Positions 1 through 9,861 are shown, counted from the first letter of the stretch. The stretch: DNA of 32,419 nucleotides from Sphingomonadales bacterium (GCA_013791705.1 VMTF01000060.1:1-32419), one strand, 5' to 3'. Program-made: numbers and translations. Notes: generated by a model not told the origin, from the sequence alone.

Positions 1-73
1 GCGGGGCCCCCCCGCGGGGCGCGCCAAATGCCCGGAGGCCAACACCCCCGCCGGAACGGGCTGCAGCCCGCCC

Positions 74-100
74 GGGCCGGCGCGAGGCGCCGGCCCTTTT
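74..100 (+). terminator. Rho-independent terminator-like hairpin (upstream gene outside window)
   Basis: Perfect 10-bp stem GGGCCGGCGC / GCGCCGGCCC, 3-nt loop GAG, followed by TTTT. Confidence 0.7.
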
Positions 101-169
101 CATTCCCGATGCACAGGGCGCGGGGGCCGCAAGCGGCCACAAGAACAGCCCGACTGGAGATTGGTGACA

Positions 170-1642
170 ATGGACGTTTCCGAAACCATCCGCGGAATTC
201 TCACGACCGAGCCCGAGCGCAATGTGATGGAATGGCAGGGCAAATGGTGGCAGCGCGGCTCGCTCGCCACCTTCGCCGGCGCGCTGGACAAGGAACTGGA
301 CCGGCTGGGCGTGACCAAGGACATGGCCGTGGCGCTGGCCGCGCGCAACCGGCCGAACCATTGCTACTCGGTCCTCACCCTGCTCGCCGGGGAACGACCG
401 ATCTCGATGCTCTATGCCTATCAGGCCGCCGAATCGCTGGCGCGCGACATCACCAACACCCGCTTCGCGGTGCTGCTGCTTGACGAGCAGGACTGGTCGG
501 AGACGATGGCCCAGGCCGCCGAGGACACCGGCACGCCGGTGATCCTGCTCGGCGCGCTGCCCGAAGACGGCTTCCGCACGATCGAACCCAAAGTGCGCGG
601 CGACCTGTCGCAAGTGCTGCGCCAGCCCAGTTGCGGGATCGAGATCCTCAGCAGCGGCACGACCGGGTTGCCCAAGCGCCTGTTCCACCCGGCCTCGGTG
701 CTGTTTCGCTCGCTGCGCGGCAACCTCGCCAAGCCCGCTGAAGAGCCCGATCTGGTATTCTGGCCGATGGGCGGGATCGGCGGAAACCTGAACCTGGCGG
801 TCGCGATGTCACGCGGGGTGCCGTTCATCCTGCTGGAAAAGTTTACCGTGGAAGCGCTGGTCGATGCGATCCGGCGGCACAAGCTGTCGTCGGTCGGGCT
901 TACCCCGACGATGGTGCGGATGCTGTATGACGCGGGCGTGATGCCCGAGGACGTGCCTTCGCTCAAGGCGATCGGCGGCGGCTCCGGTCCGCTCGATCCC
1001 GATCTGCAGGACAAGGTGGAGGAGCGGTTCGGCTTCCCGGTGATCTGGGCGATGGGCGCGACCGAGTTCTGCGGCACGATCATTTCGTGGTCGTTCGACC
1101 TGCACAAGCAATACAGCAAGACCAAGCGGGGCTCGATGGGCAAGGTGCTGCCCGGCTGCCAGGTGAAGATCGTCGATCCCGAGACCGACGAGGAACTGCC
1201 GACCGGCGAAGTGGGGCGGATGATGGTCCAGGCCGATTCGGGCGGACCGGACTGGATCCGCACCACCGACCTCGCCCGGATCGACGAGGACGGCTTCCTG
1301 TTCCACACCGGCCGGTCCGACGGCGCGATCATTCGCGGCGGATTCAAGATCGTGCCGGAGAAGGTCTGCGAGACGCTGCGGCTCCACCCCGATGTGGCCG
1401 AAGCATCGGTGGTCGGCATCGACGAGGCGCGGCTGGGGCAGGTTCCGGTCGCGGTGATCGAACCGCAGCCGGGCAAGCAGCCCACCCCGGCCGAACTGGA
1501 AAAGCACTTGCGCGGCCACCTGGCCGCACCGCAAATTCCGGTGCGGTTCTTCCTGGTCGACAAGCTGCCCTACACCGCCTCGACCAAGGTCCACGTCGCC
1601 GAAGTGCGCAAGATCGTCGCGGAGCTGATGGCGCAGGCGTGA
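170..1642 (+). CDS. AMP-binding acyl-CoA synthetase / fatty-acid-CoA ligase
   Basis: ORF 161..1642 (TTG extension trimmed to ATG at 170). Adenylation motifs ILSSGTTGLPKR, MGATEFCG, IRTTDLARIDEDGFLFHTGRSDGAIIRGGFKI and a C-terminal K in PYTASTKVHVAEV. Confidence 0.9.
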   Translation: MDVSETIRGILTTEPERNVMEWQGKWWQRGSLATFAGALDKELDRLGVTKDMAVALAARNRPNHCYSVLTLLAGERPISMLYAYQAAESLARDITNTRFAVLLLDEQDWSETMAQAAEDTGTPVILLGALPEDGFRTIEPKVRGDLSQVLRQPSCGIEILSSGTTGLPKRLFHPASVLFRSLRGNLAKPAEEPDLVFWPMGGIGGNLNLAVAMSRGVPFILLEKFTVEALVDAIRRHKLSSVGLTPTMVRMLYDAGVMPEDVPSLKAIGGGSGPLDPDLQDKVEERFGFPVIWAMGATEFCGTIISWSFDLHKQYSKTKRGSMGKVLPGCQVKIVDPETDEELPTGEVGRMMVQADSGGPDWIRTTDLARIDEDGFLFHTGRSDGAIIRGGFKIVPEKVCETLRLHPDVAEASVVGIDEARLGQVPVAVIEPQPGKQPTPAELEKHLRGHLAAPQIPVRFFLVDKLPYTASTKVHVAEVRKIVAELMAQA

Positions 1643-1680
1643 TGGGTTTTGATGGGACCGGTGGAGTCTTGGCTGGGTGC

Positions 1681-1702
1681 GCCCTTGGCATCCGCCAAGG
1701 GC
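1681..1702. terminator. Intergenic hairpin downstream of the acyl-CoA synthetase
   Basis: Perfect 8-bp inverted repeat GCCCTTGG-CATCCG-CCAAGGGC; no clear T run. Confidence 0.4.
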
Positions 1703-1713
1703 TTGCGGCGCCG

Positions 1714-1749
<36 letters not shown>

Positions 1750-1799
1750 CTGCCGCCCGCGGGGCGGGCGGGGGGGGCGCCCCGGGCCCGGTGCCGCAA

Positions 1800-1821
1800 G
1801 GTCAAGCCGGAGGGCTTGACC
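1800..1821 (-). terminator. Intergenic hairpin just downstream of the SDR stop
   Basis: Perfect 9-bp inverted repeat GGTCAAGCC-GGAG-GGCTTGACC; outer GGTGC/GCACC arms; no clear T run. Confidence 0.4.
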
Positions 1822-1828
1822 GCACCAA

Positions 1829-2602
1829 TCAAAGAGTCTCCCCGCCGTCGGTGATGATCGTGCGGCCGTTGATGTACGTCCCGGCGCGCGAGCACAGGAA
1901 GATGGCGAGGCCGCCCATGTCCTCGATCGTGCCGAGCCGGCCAAGCGGGGTGTTTTCGGCCCAGGCCTGCGCCGCCTCTTCGCCCAGCGGCGCGTTCATG
2001 CGCGAGGGAAACCAGCCCGGCGAGATGCCGTTGACGGTGATGTGGTGCCGCCCCAGATCGCGCGCCAGCACACGGGTCAACTGTTCCACGCCCGCCTTGG
2101 ACGGGCCATAGGCGAAGCCATTGCCGCCGGTGACCGTCGCCGCGACCGAACTGAGGTTGATGACCCGCGCAAAATTGTCCGCAGAACCTGCGGCGCTGAG
2201 CAGGGGCAGCAATTTCTGGGTCAGGAAAAACGGCGTCTTGAGGTTGAGATCGGCCACGCGATCCCATCCGGCCTCGGTATAGTCCTCGAAATCCTGTGAC
2301 CAACTGGCGCCGGCGTTGTTGACGAGAATATCGAGCTTCGGCTCACGCGCGGCAAGGTCGGCGGCGATCCGCTCGATTTCCGACATTTTCGACAGATCCG
2401 CGGTCAGCGCGATGCATTCGCCATGCGCGCCGATTTCCGCGACGGCCGCGGCCAGCCGGTCCGGCTTGCGGCCGGCGATATAGACCTTGACCCCGTTGGC
2501 GGCAAAGGCAGTGGCGATCAATTGCCCGACACCGCTGCTGCCACCCGTGACCAGCGCCACTTTGCCGCGCACGTTGAACAGGCTGTCGATATCGATCTGC
2601 AT
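1829..2602 (-). CDS. SDR family NAD(P)-dependent oxidoreductase
   Basis: ORF 1829..2719, start chosen at MQIDIDSLF. Motifs VALVTGGSSGVG, NNAGAS, YGPSKAG, PGWFPSRM. Confidence 0.9.
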   Translation of the reverse strand: MQIDIDSLFNVRGKVALVTGGSSGVGQLIATAFAANGVKVYIAGRKPDRLAAAVAEIGAHGECIALTADLSKMSEIERIAADLAAREPKLDILVNNAGASWSQDFEDYTEAGWDRVADLNLKTPFFLTQKLLPLLSAAGSADNFARVINLSSVAATVTGGNGFAYGPSKAGVEQLTRVLARDLGRHHITVNGISPGWFPSRMNAPLGEEAAQAWAENTPLGRLGTIEDMGGLAIFLCSRAGTYINGRTIITDGGETL

Positions 2603-2747
2603 CATGGCTCTCCCGGTTGCGGTGTGAACTAGGATCAGGATGCCCTGCCCGCACAACCCCGGCGGGGAATCATCGCGAATGCGTTGGGCTGGAAAGTTGT
2701 GTTGAGCGGGGTTCGGCATCCGCCAAAGGCTTGCGGCGCCAGCCCGA

Positions 2748-3179
2748 TTACTCCGGCACGTTCACCGTATGCGACACCTCCTCGCCGCGCTCGGCGATGC
2801 GCCAGCCGGCAGGCGTGCGGACGAACACATCAATGTACCACAAGTGATAGGACATCTGGCGAACCGATCCGTCTTCGAGCCGCAACCCCATCGGATTGGT
2901 GCAGGTCGTCCGGCCGGTCGCGCGGTCGCCGTCGAGCCGGACCTGGCTGGTCGAGATGATGTGCTGCTGATAGGCGAACGCGGGCAGGGCTTCGGCGAGG
3001 AAGCGCTTGATCTCGGGATAGCGCCCTTTGGGTCCGCCGAACACGCGGTAGTCGATCACCGCATCGGGCGTGAACACCGCATCGAGATCGTCCCAGCGGT
3101 GCTGGTCGATCGCATGGCAATAGGCAACCATCAGGTCTTCGATCTCGCGGCGGTCGGACAGTTCCTGCAGCGTCAGCAT
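2748..3179 (-). CDS. SnoaL-like / NTF2-like (nuclear transport factor 2 fold) protein
   Basis: 143 aa, REIEDLMVAYCHAIDQHRWDDLDAVFTPDAVIDY, typical SnoaL_4 pattern. Confidence 0.8.
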   Translation of the reverse strand: MLTLQELSDRREIEDLMVAYCHAIDQHRWDDLDAVFTPDAVIDYRVFGGPKGRYPEIKRFLAEALPAFAYQQHIISTSQVRLDGDRATGRTTCTNPMGLRLEDGSVRQMSYHLWYIDVFVRTPAGWRIAERGEEVSHTVNVPE

Positions 3180-3197
3180 GACTTGGGCCTTTCGCGT

Positions 3198-4187
3198 TCA
3201 GCGGCGCTCGATCCGGGTCTGCGGAATGGCCAGATCCTGCGCGTCGATCGTGCGATAGAGCAAGGCGCCGCGCCGCCGCCCGGTGGCGATGGCCGGACCG
3301 GCGAGGCCGGCGGCATCCGGCGCGAGCCGGATCGTCACCGCCCGATCCGGGCCGGTTCCGGCACCGCGATCGTCGATCCGGCCCAGCGCGGCATAGGGAG
3401 GCGGGAGCGGTTCGAGCCAGTGGGTATAAGCGGAAACCGACCACGTCGCGCAGGCCACCGCCGGGCGTTCGATCACCAGCACCTCGTCCTCGCCGAGATC
3501 GTAGTAGCCCGGATAGTAGTGCGTGCCGAGGTCGCCGAGGTAGGCGGCGGCGAGTTCCGGCGGAGGCGTGGTGAAGGCGTTGGGCGTTTCGGCCATGCGC
3601 GCGCTCCAGCGGGCGAACTGGCGCGCCATCGCGGCAACCCACCCGCCGGCCATGGCCAAATTCCTGTTCCCGGCCGGAAGCGGGAGCGCCGTGCCGTCCG
3701 CAAAAGTCAGGTGCATATCGGCGGGCCGCCGTCCGGGCGGGCGCAGCAATTCTCGCACCATCAGCAGGCGGGTGTTGCCGGTCGTCTTCAACTGGCCGTC
3801 CGGGCCGATATCGAGCGAAAAATCGCCCGTCCGGAACACGGTGTAATCTTCCAGCAGCAGCACGCCTTCCGGGGTGACCGAATAGGTGCCGACGCCCAGC
3901 CGCTCGACATCGTTGAGGCTGCCGGTGAGCCGGTAGCCGCGCCCCGGTTCGAGCGAGGCGAGCCACATCCGGTAATCGAGGAATGGCCCGCCGAGGCGCG
4001 GCCAGGCCCGCTTGAGACCGCTGCCCATGTCCTCATAGGCCAGAAATCCGTCGTGCAGCGCGGAGACGAGCAGCCGGGCCACATAGGGGCCGGCCTCTTC
4101 CGCCGCGAGCGGATCGGGCGCGGCGGCGCGCAGTTCGGCTTCGACATCGGCGAGCCCGCCGGCGAGCGCGCCCCAATCAAGCGTCAT
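3198..4187 (-). CDS. DUF1214-like domain protein
   Basis: Start at MTLDWGALAGG. C-terminal HYYPGYYDLGEDEVLVIERP...W..SAYTHWLEPL...GRRRGALLYR resembles DUF1214; overlaps the sulfotransferase gene by 11 bp. Confidence 0.65.
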   Translation of the reverse strand: MTLDWGALAGGLADVEAELRAAAPDPLAAEEAGPYVARLLVSALHDGFLAYEDMGSGLKRAWPRLGGPFLDYRMWLASLEPGRGYRLTGSLNDVERLGVGTYSVTPEGVLLLEDYTVFRTGDFSLDIGPDGQLKTTGNTRLLMVRELLRPPGRRPADMHLTFADGTALPLPAGNRNLAMAGGWVAAMARQFARWSARMAETPNAFTTPPPELAAAYLGDLGTHYYPGYYDLGEDEVLVIERPAVACATWSVSAYTHWLEPLPPPYAALGRIDDRGAGTGPDRAVTIRLAPDAAGLAGPAIATGRRRGALLYRTIDAQDLAIPQTRIERR

Positions 4188-5370
4188 GGGCGGACCTGGC
4201 CAGCCCTTGCGCCTCGCGCGGGATATCGAAGCGGCGCATATAGTCCCCGAAACGCTCGGCCACTTCATCGCCATCGAGCCCATAGTCCGCCAGCGCATAG
4301 GGGTTGCTGCCGCGCTTGCCCTTGGGGTTTTCCTGCCGCCAGCGGGTAACCGCATCGCGCACCGCATCAGGCGTATCGATCCCGAGCCCGGCATGGGCGC
4401 GCTCCATTTCGGCCATCGGCTCTTCGACCAGCCGATAGTAATCGATGTGGGCCACTTTCGCGCCATCTGGCGACGCATCGAAGCGCATGATCCCATCAAT
4501 GTGGCGCGAAATGAAGTGCAGCATTTGCGCGCCGACCACCCTGGGATCGCTGCCCTCGCTGCGCGGCGCGCGGAAGGTGTGGGTGAGCCGGCAGATCGAG
4601 GCGAGCACCTGCACCGGATCGCGGTGCGTCATCACGAAGCGCGCGTCGGGATGGGCCTCCACGATCTTGTCCAGCGCGACCACGTGGTTCGGATATTTGA
4701 GCGCCCACGGCTTTTTCGGCCCGCGCCATTGCAGCAACTGGAGCTGGCGTTTGTGCACGCGATAGGCTGCAGCAAAATCGGCGTGGTCCATCACCGTATC
4801 GAAGAACGTCGGCACGTTGAGGAAATTGTGAAAGCCGACCGCCGAGAAGGTCTGGCTGAGGAACATGTGGCATTCTTCCGACCCGGTGGGATCGGTGAGG
4901 TGCATCGCATCGAAATCTGGCACGAGATCGCGGTGGGCCTGGGTGCGCCCCACTTCCTCGGCGATGCGGCGGCGGACCGATTCGGGATCGGCGCCCGGCG
5001 GCGGCGAGGGATCGTTGGCTTCCCACGTGCGAATCAGCCGGAAGCGGGTGTCGCGATCGAACAGGTACTGGAAGTAGGTGGTGCCCGACCGCGGCAGGCC
5101 GGTCAGGAATACCGGGCGTTCGATTGGTTCGGCCAGGATTTCGGGATGTTCGGCCACCCATTTGAGCCCCTGCAGGCGGTGGGTGATATTGGTGATCAAC
5201 AGTTCGCGGGTGATCGCCACACCCGTTTCGTTCAGCCGCGCATCGCGGTTGATCCCATCGACCAGCGCATCGAGATTGCCCGCGAACAGTTCGCGTTCAC
5301 TGTCGGCAAAGCCGGCGCGGCGTTCGGCTTCGGCGTGGATGGCCGCAGCATTGAACGGCTGATTGCCCAT
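4177..5370 (-). CDS. Sulfotransferase family protein
   Basis: 397 aa, PAPS-binding loop FLTGLPRSGTTYFQYLF; MTHRDPVQVLASICRL matches the 3'-phosphate-binding region. Confidence 0.9.
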   Translation of the reverse strand: MGNQPFNAAAIHAEAERRAGFADSERELFAGNLDALVDGINRDARLNETGVAITRELLITNITHRLQGLKWVAEHPEILAEPIERPVFLTGLPRSGTTYFQYLFDRDTRFRLIRTWEANDPSPPPGADPESVRRRIAEEVGRTQAHRDLVPDFDAMHLTDPTGSEECHMFLSQTFSAVGFHNFLNVPTFFDTVMDHADFAAAYRVHKRQLQLLQWRGPKKPWALKYPNHVVALDKIVEAHPDARFVMTHRDPVQVLASICRLTHTFRAPRSEGSDPRVVGAQMLHFISRHIDGIMRFDASPDGAKVAHIDYYRLVEEPMAEMERAHAGLGIDTPDAVRDAVTRWRQENPKGKRGSNPYALADYGLDGDEVAERFGDYMRRFDIPREAQGLARSAHDA

Positions 5371-5436
5371 GATTGTTTCCGCTCCCGCGATCAGGCGTCT
5401 GCTCGTGCACCGCCATCTTTATACATTAGTGGATAA

Positions 5437-6045
5437 TCAATCTCCGACATTGAACGGAGTTGTCAAGATGCCCTTGTGCAGCATCGTTTCGAAGGTGACG
5501 GCGAAACTGTCTGCCTGGGCACGGCGCTTGGCCGGATCCTGCTCGAGCGAGACGCACAGGATCGCCGCGAACCACATCGCCAAGGTGATCGATGCCGCAT
5601 GGGTGGTCGGAATGCCCTCGCACAGCATGCCCTTCTCCGCCGCATCGCGATAAAACGCGCAGGACCGGGCGAATATCGGGTTTTCGTTCGGATCATCGCG
5701 CATCAGGCCGAGCAGGATCGACCGGACCAGTTCGGGATTGTCGACCGCCAGACCGGCCACGAAGCCATAGGGATCGGGGATTTCGCTGGTATTGCCGCTT
5801 GCCAGTTCGGCCAGTTGTTCGAACACGAAGCGCTGGGCTTCTTCCTGCAGGATCTCTTGCGTGGCGAAATGGTGATAGACCGTACGCCGGGTGGTTCCAG
5901 CATGTTCGGCGACGGCGCTGACCGTCAGCCCGAGCTGGCCGTGTTCGGACCATAACGACACCGCGCTCGACAGTAACCGCTGCCGTGTGCGTTCCCCATT
6001 TGCGCGCGTCCGCCGCCGTGTCTCGACCTTCTTTACCGCCACCAT
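5437..6045 (-). CDS. TetR/AcrR family transcriptional regulator
   Basis: N-terminal HTH: RTRQRLLSSAVSLWSEHGQLGLTVSAVAEHAGTTRRTVYHHFATQEIL. Confidence 0.9.
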   Translation of the reverse strand: MVAVKKVETRRRTRANGERTRQRLLSSAVSLWSEHGQLGLTVSAVAEHAGTTRRTVYHHFATQEILQEEAQRFVFEQLAELASGNTSEIPDPYGFVAGLAVDNPELVRSILLGLMRDDPNENPIFARSCAFYRDAAEKGMLCEGIPTTHAASITLAMWFAAILCVSLEQDPAKRRAQADSFAVTFETMLHKGILTTPFNVGD

Positions 6046-6132
6046 CGCCCGTTCATGCCAGCACCGGTTGAAGCAGGCAAGTTTCGGGCCGGGCTTGCCA
6101 CCGGCTTTGGAAGGTTCCGCCGCACGGCCATG

Positions 6133-7203
6133 CTAGACTCGCAGGCCTTCGCGGGCGGAGCGCATCACCCGCTCGAGCAGGCGATGATTGGCCAGACCCG
6201 CGGCGAAATCCGCCGGGACCGGGGCGCCGTTGTTGATCGCCGCCGCGAGCCGGGCGTACGTCTGGGCGACGCCGATCGCATGCCAGCCGACCGCCGGATC
6301 GGCCAGAGTGCACTCCGGCGGGATCGCGAGCGGGGTCAGCGTGCCATCGGTGCCCACCTGGCTGAGCGTGAGATCGGACATCTGGATCATCGGGTTCGGA
6401 CCCGGCGCGGTAATCAGCAGGCCGCCGGTCTCCCCGCTGACCTCGAACCGCAGACCGAAGCCGCTGGCCGGGCTGCCCCGCACCACGAAACTGGCGAACG
6501 CGCCGCCTTCCAGCACGCCGCTTACCGCAAAGGCATCGGGCGCGGTGCGCGCGGTGGTGCGGCCTTCATCGACGATCGTCACTTCGGGATAGCGCGTCGC
6601 CGCGCTGGCGCTGAGTGAAGCGAACGGCCCGAGGATATCGCAGAACACGTCGATCGCGTGCCCGCCGGCGATGGTGAACCAGTTGCCGCCGCTTTCGGCC
6701 TTCTGGAGATATTCGATATCGGCCGGGACCGCGATCGGCCACACGCCGCTGATCTCCAGCGAGGCGGAAATCACCTTGCCGATCGCGCCGCCGCCGACGA
6801 GCGCCTTGAGCTGCATCAGCGCCGGCACGACGCGGGACTGCAGGCCGACCAGATTGACCACTCCGGCGGCCTTGGCGGCGGCGACCATCGCCTCGGCCTC
6901 GGCCACGTCGCGCGCCAGCGGCCATTCGCAATAGACATGCTTGCCGGCCTTCAGCGCGGCATCGACCAGGCGCTGGTGTTCGGGCACGCGCACGCAGACC
7001 ACCACGACATCGACCGCCGGATCGCTGGCGAGCGCGAACGGATCGTCATAGGCGGCCGGCGCGCCGAACTCCCTGGCCGCAACCGTGGCGGTTTCCATCC
7101 GCGACGTGGCGACCGCCGCCAGCCGGAAATCCGGCGAGGCCTGGATAGCCGGGACATGGGCGGAGGCACCCCACCGCGCTCCAATCAATCCTACTCCGAT
7201 CAT
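6133..7203 (-). CDS. Gfo/Idh/MocA family oxidoreductase
   Basis: Start at MIGVGLIGARWGASAHVPAIQ; dinucleotide fold and HVYCEWPLARDVAEAEAMVAAAKAAG motif. Confidence 0.9.
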   Translation of the reverse strand: MIGVGLIGARWGASAHVPAIQASPDFRLAAVATSRMETATVAAREFGAPAAYDDPFALASDPAVDVVVVCVRVPEHQRLVDAALKAGKHVYCEWPLARDVAEAEAMVAAAKAAGVVNLVGLQSRVVPALMQLKALVGGGAIGKVISASLEISGVWPIAVPADIEYLQKAESGGNWFTIAGGHAIDVFCDILGPFASLSASAATRYPEVTIVDEGRTTARTAPDAFAVSGVLEGGAFASFVVRGSPASGFGLRFEVSGETGGLLITAPGPNPMIQMSDLTLSQVGTDGTLTPLAIPPECTLADPAVGWHAIGVAQTYARLAAAINNGAPVPADFAAGLANHRLLERVMRSAREGLRV

Positions 7204-7396
7204 GGCCTGTTCTCCCGCAGTTATGGCACCGGACCGCGCAAGGCGGTCTGCCGCGTCCGGTTTATACATTTACATCTGTGTGCACATAAGGGAAGCTCGG
7301 CGGCAGACTTGGCCGCGACCCCTGTTTGCGCCCGCGCGATGCCCCGCTGTTCGCGCCCGCGCCTTTCCGGGTCGCCCTGCTTGAGGAGCGCGTGCA

Positions 7397-8191
7397 ATGA
7401 CCGACCTGACCGTTGCCGACACGGCTTCCGACACCGCCGGCGCCGTGTTGCTGGAACGCCGCCCCGGAATCGGCGAGGCGGAATGGGAAACGCGGGTGGA
7501 CCTGGCCGCGTGCTACCGGCTGATCGCGCTGCACGGCTGGGACGACCTGATCGCCACGCATATTTCGGCGCGGGTGCCCGGCACGCACGATTTCCTGATC
7601 AACCGCATCGGCCTGACCTTCGAGGAAATCACCGCGTCGAACCTGGTGCGGGTCGATCTGGACGGCACCGTGACCGAAGGATCGGACGCGCGGATCAATC
7701 CGGCCGGGTTCACCATCCACAGCGCGATCCATGCGGGGCGCGGCGATGTCGGCTGCGTGATCCACTGCCACACCAGCGACGGCGTCGCGGTTTCGGCGAT
7801 GGAGGAAGGGCTGCTGCCGCTCAACCAGATCGCGATGCTTGCCTGCGGCAACATCGCCTACCACGATTACGAAGGGGTCGCGTTCAACCTGGCGGAGCGC
7901 GAACGGCTGCAGCGCGACCTGGGCGGGGCCGGGCTGATGATGCTGCGCAACCACGGCACGCTGACCGTCGGCGCTTCGGTGGGCGAGGCCTATATGCGGA
8001 TGTACACGCTGGAGCGCGCCTGCACGATTCAGGTCCGCACGCTGGCGATGGGCCGCCCGCTGCGCGCGGCCGATCCGGGCGTGATCGCGCACACCGGCGA
8101 ACTGGGCCGCGATGTCGCGAGCTATGCGGCAAGCGGCTGGCCGGCGGCGGTGCGCCGGGCCGCGCGGCTGAGCCCCGGGTTCGACCGGTAG
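7397..8191 (+). CDS. Class II aldolase/adducin family protein
   Basis: LIALHGWDDLIATHISARVPGTHDFLINRIGLTFEEIT, IHCHTSDGVAVSA, LRNHGTLTVG. Confidence 0.92.
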   Translation: MTDLTVADTASDTAGAVLLERRPGIGEAEWETRVDLAACYRLIALHGWDDLIATHISARVPGTHDFLINRIGLTFEEITASNLVRVDLDGTVTEGSDARINPAGFTIHSAIHAGRGDVGCVIHCHTSDGVAVSAMEEGLLPLNQIAMLACGNIAYHDYEGVAFNLAERERLQRDLGGAGLMMLRNHGTLTVGASVGEAYMRMYTLERACTIQVRTLAMGRPLRAADPGVIAHTGELGRDVASYAASGWPAAVRRAARLSPGFDR

Positions 8192-8302
8192 CGGGCAGGA
8201 ACCGCGCAGAAACCGCGCTGTCGCAACCGGTGCCCGGCATTGCCAAACCGGCCCGGCCATCACACTATGGCGCGGTAATTTTCCAAACAGTTCGGTTCAG
8301 CC

Positions 8303-8974
8303 ATGCCGCCAGAGGCGCTTCGAAAAATTGCTTCCCCGCCCGCTCCGGCGGAGCGCGCCACGGCCGCACCCAGGCGCCGGAGCCGCAAGCACGGCGCCAT
8401 CATCGCGGCGGCCAAGGCGGTGTTCTTCGAAGACGGCTATGCCGGCGCCTCGATGGACCGGATCACCGCGCGGGCCGGAGTTTCCAAGGCGACGATCTAT
8501 GCCAACTTCCGTTCGAAGGAGGAAGTGCTGCGCGCGGTGGTCGATGAAGTCGTCGCCCCGATCAGCACGCAATACGAAAGCGCGATCAGCCGGATCGAGG
8601 ATTTCCACGAGTGGCTGCTCAAGCTTGGCCAGCACATGACGCGCAACGCGCTGCTGCCGGACGTGGTTGCGCTCGAACGGCTGGTGGTGGGCGAAGCGCT
8701 GCGCTTCCCGGAGCTGGGGGCGCTCTATACCCGGTCTGCGGTCGCACCGGCGCTCAAGCTGTTCCAGCCGCGGTTCGAAGCGGCCATTGCGGCGGGCATC
8801 CTGCGCCAGACCGATTCGCACGTCGCGCTGCTGCGCTTTGCCGAATGGTGCACCGGCAGCATGCGCCGCGAAGTGGTGATGAACCAGCGGCCCTGCCCCG
8901 ACGACGCCGAGATCGACGCCTTCGTGGCGGATGCCGTGGAAGCCTTCCTCCACGGCTATGAAGCGCGCGACTAG
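8303..8974 (+). CDS. TetR/AcrR family transcriptional regulator
   Basis: IIAAAKAVFFEDGYAGASMDRITARAGVSKATIYANFRSKEEVLRAVV. Confidence 0.92.
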   Translation: MPPEALRKIASPPAPAERATAAPRRRSRKHGAIIAAAKAVFFEDGYAGASMDRITARAGVSKATIYANFRSKEEVLRAVVDEVVAPISTQYESAISRIEDFHEWLLKLGQHMTRNALLPDVVALERLVVGEALRFPELGALYTRSAVAPALKLFQPRFEAAIAAGILRQTDSHVALLRFAEWCTGSMRREVVMNQRPCPDDAEIDAFVADAVEAFLHGYEARD

Positions 8975-9014
8975 GGTTTTTGCCTGTCGCGCCGGTTCGG
9001 CAGCGGCAAAGACA

Positions 9015-9767
9015 TCAGCCCGCGAGCTGGCCCTGATCGACCCCGAGGCAACTGCCGTGAAGGTTGGGCGCCGCATCCGAAGCGGCGAACAGGATCATGT
9101 TGGCGATCGATTCCGGCTCGGCCATTTCCCGGAAGCCGTGATAGCGCACGATCAGGTCCATCTCCGCTCCTTCGGGCGGAACCACCACGCCGCCCGCCGT
9201 CATGGGCGTTTTCATGCCCGCCGGCGCGACCGCGTTGATCCGGACCGGCTTGTGCATGAATTCCATCGCCATCGCCTTGGTCATCCCGATCACCCCGGCC
9301 TTGCTGGCCGAATAGGGCACCATGTAGGCCTGCCCCTGGGTGCCCGCGCTCGACGCGACGTTGACGATCGCGCCGTTGCGTTCGAGCAGGTGCGGCAGCG
9401 CCGCCTGCGACAGAAAGAACAGCGCGCCGAGGTTGATGTCGATCAGCTTGTGCCAGCGCTGCGGCGTGACGTTCGCGACGTGATCCATCCAGGCGACGCC
9501 GGCGACGTTGCACAGCACATCGAGCTGGCCGAACCGCGCGACGGCCGCCGCGACGATATCGGCGCACTTGTCGAGCTGCGAAAGATCGGCGACGTGGCCG
9601 GCGGCCTTCGGCCCCAGTTCGCTGGCCACGGCCTGCACGCCTTCCTGCACGTCGACGAGGAAAACCGAGGCCCCGGCCGCGCTGAAGGCCGTGGCCGTGG
9701 CCTTGCCCAGACCCGAAGCGGCGCCGGTGACCAGCACGACCTTTCCGGTGAAATCAAGCTTCATCAA
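9015..9767 (-). CDS. SDR family NAD(P)-dependent oxidoreductase
   Basis: VVLVTGAASGLGKATA, CNVAGVAW, NVASSAGTQGQAYMVPYSASKAG. Confidence 0.92.
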   Translation of the reverse strand: MMKLDFTGKVVLVTGAASGLGKATATAFSAAGASVFLVDVQEGVQAVASELGPKAAGHVADLSQLDKCADIVAAAVARFGQLDVLCNVAGVAWMDHVANVTPQRWHKLIDINLGALFFLSQAALPHLLERNGAIVNVASSAGTQGQAYMVPYSASKAGVIGMTKAMAMEFMHKPVRINAVAPAGMKTPMTAGGVVVPPEGAEMDLIVRYHGFREMAEPESIANMILFAASDAAPNLHGSCLGVDQGQLAG

Positions 9768-9832
9768 ACGCCCTTCCCAAGGAGTGTGTTATGTTCTCTG
9801 GCGCGCGGCACCGGCCACTGCCGGTCACCGCA

Positions 9833-9861
9833 GCGGCCCCGCGCCACAGACGCGGGGCCGC
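9833..9861 (-). terminator. Strong intergenic hairpin downstream of the CoA-transferase
   Basis: Perfect 11-bp inverted repeat GCGGCCCCGCG-CCACAGA-CGCGGGGCCGC; no U tract; second hairpin ACCGGC-CACT-GCCGGT at 9810-9825. Confidence 0.5.

Noticed and set aside
2769-4349. 526-aa plus-strand ORF
   Set aside because: Antisense to SnoaL-like and DUF1214-like genes; shadow composition.
6076-6100. GGCAAG/CTTGCC hairpin between the TetR and Gfo/Idh genes
   Set aside because: Short 6-bp arms with a long GC-rich loop and no U tract; not strong enough to call.
6658-8547. 629-aa plus-strand ORF
   Set aside because: Overlaps the Gfo/Idh gene antisense and the aldolase in another frame; Arg/Gly-rich, no motifs.
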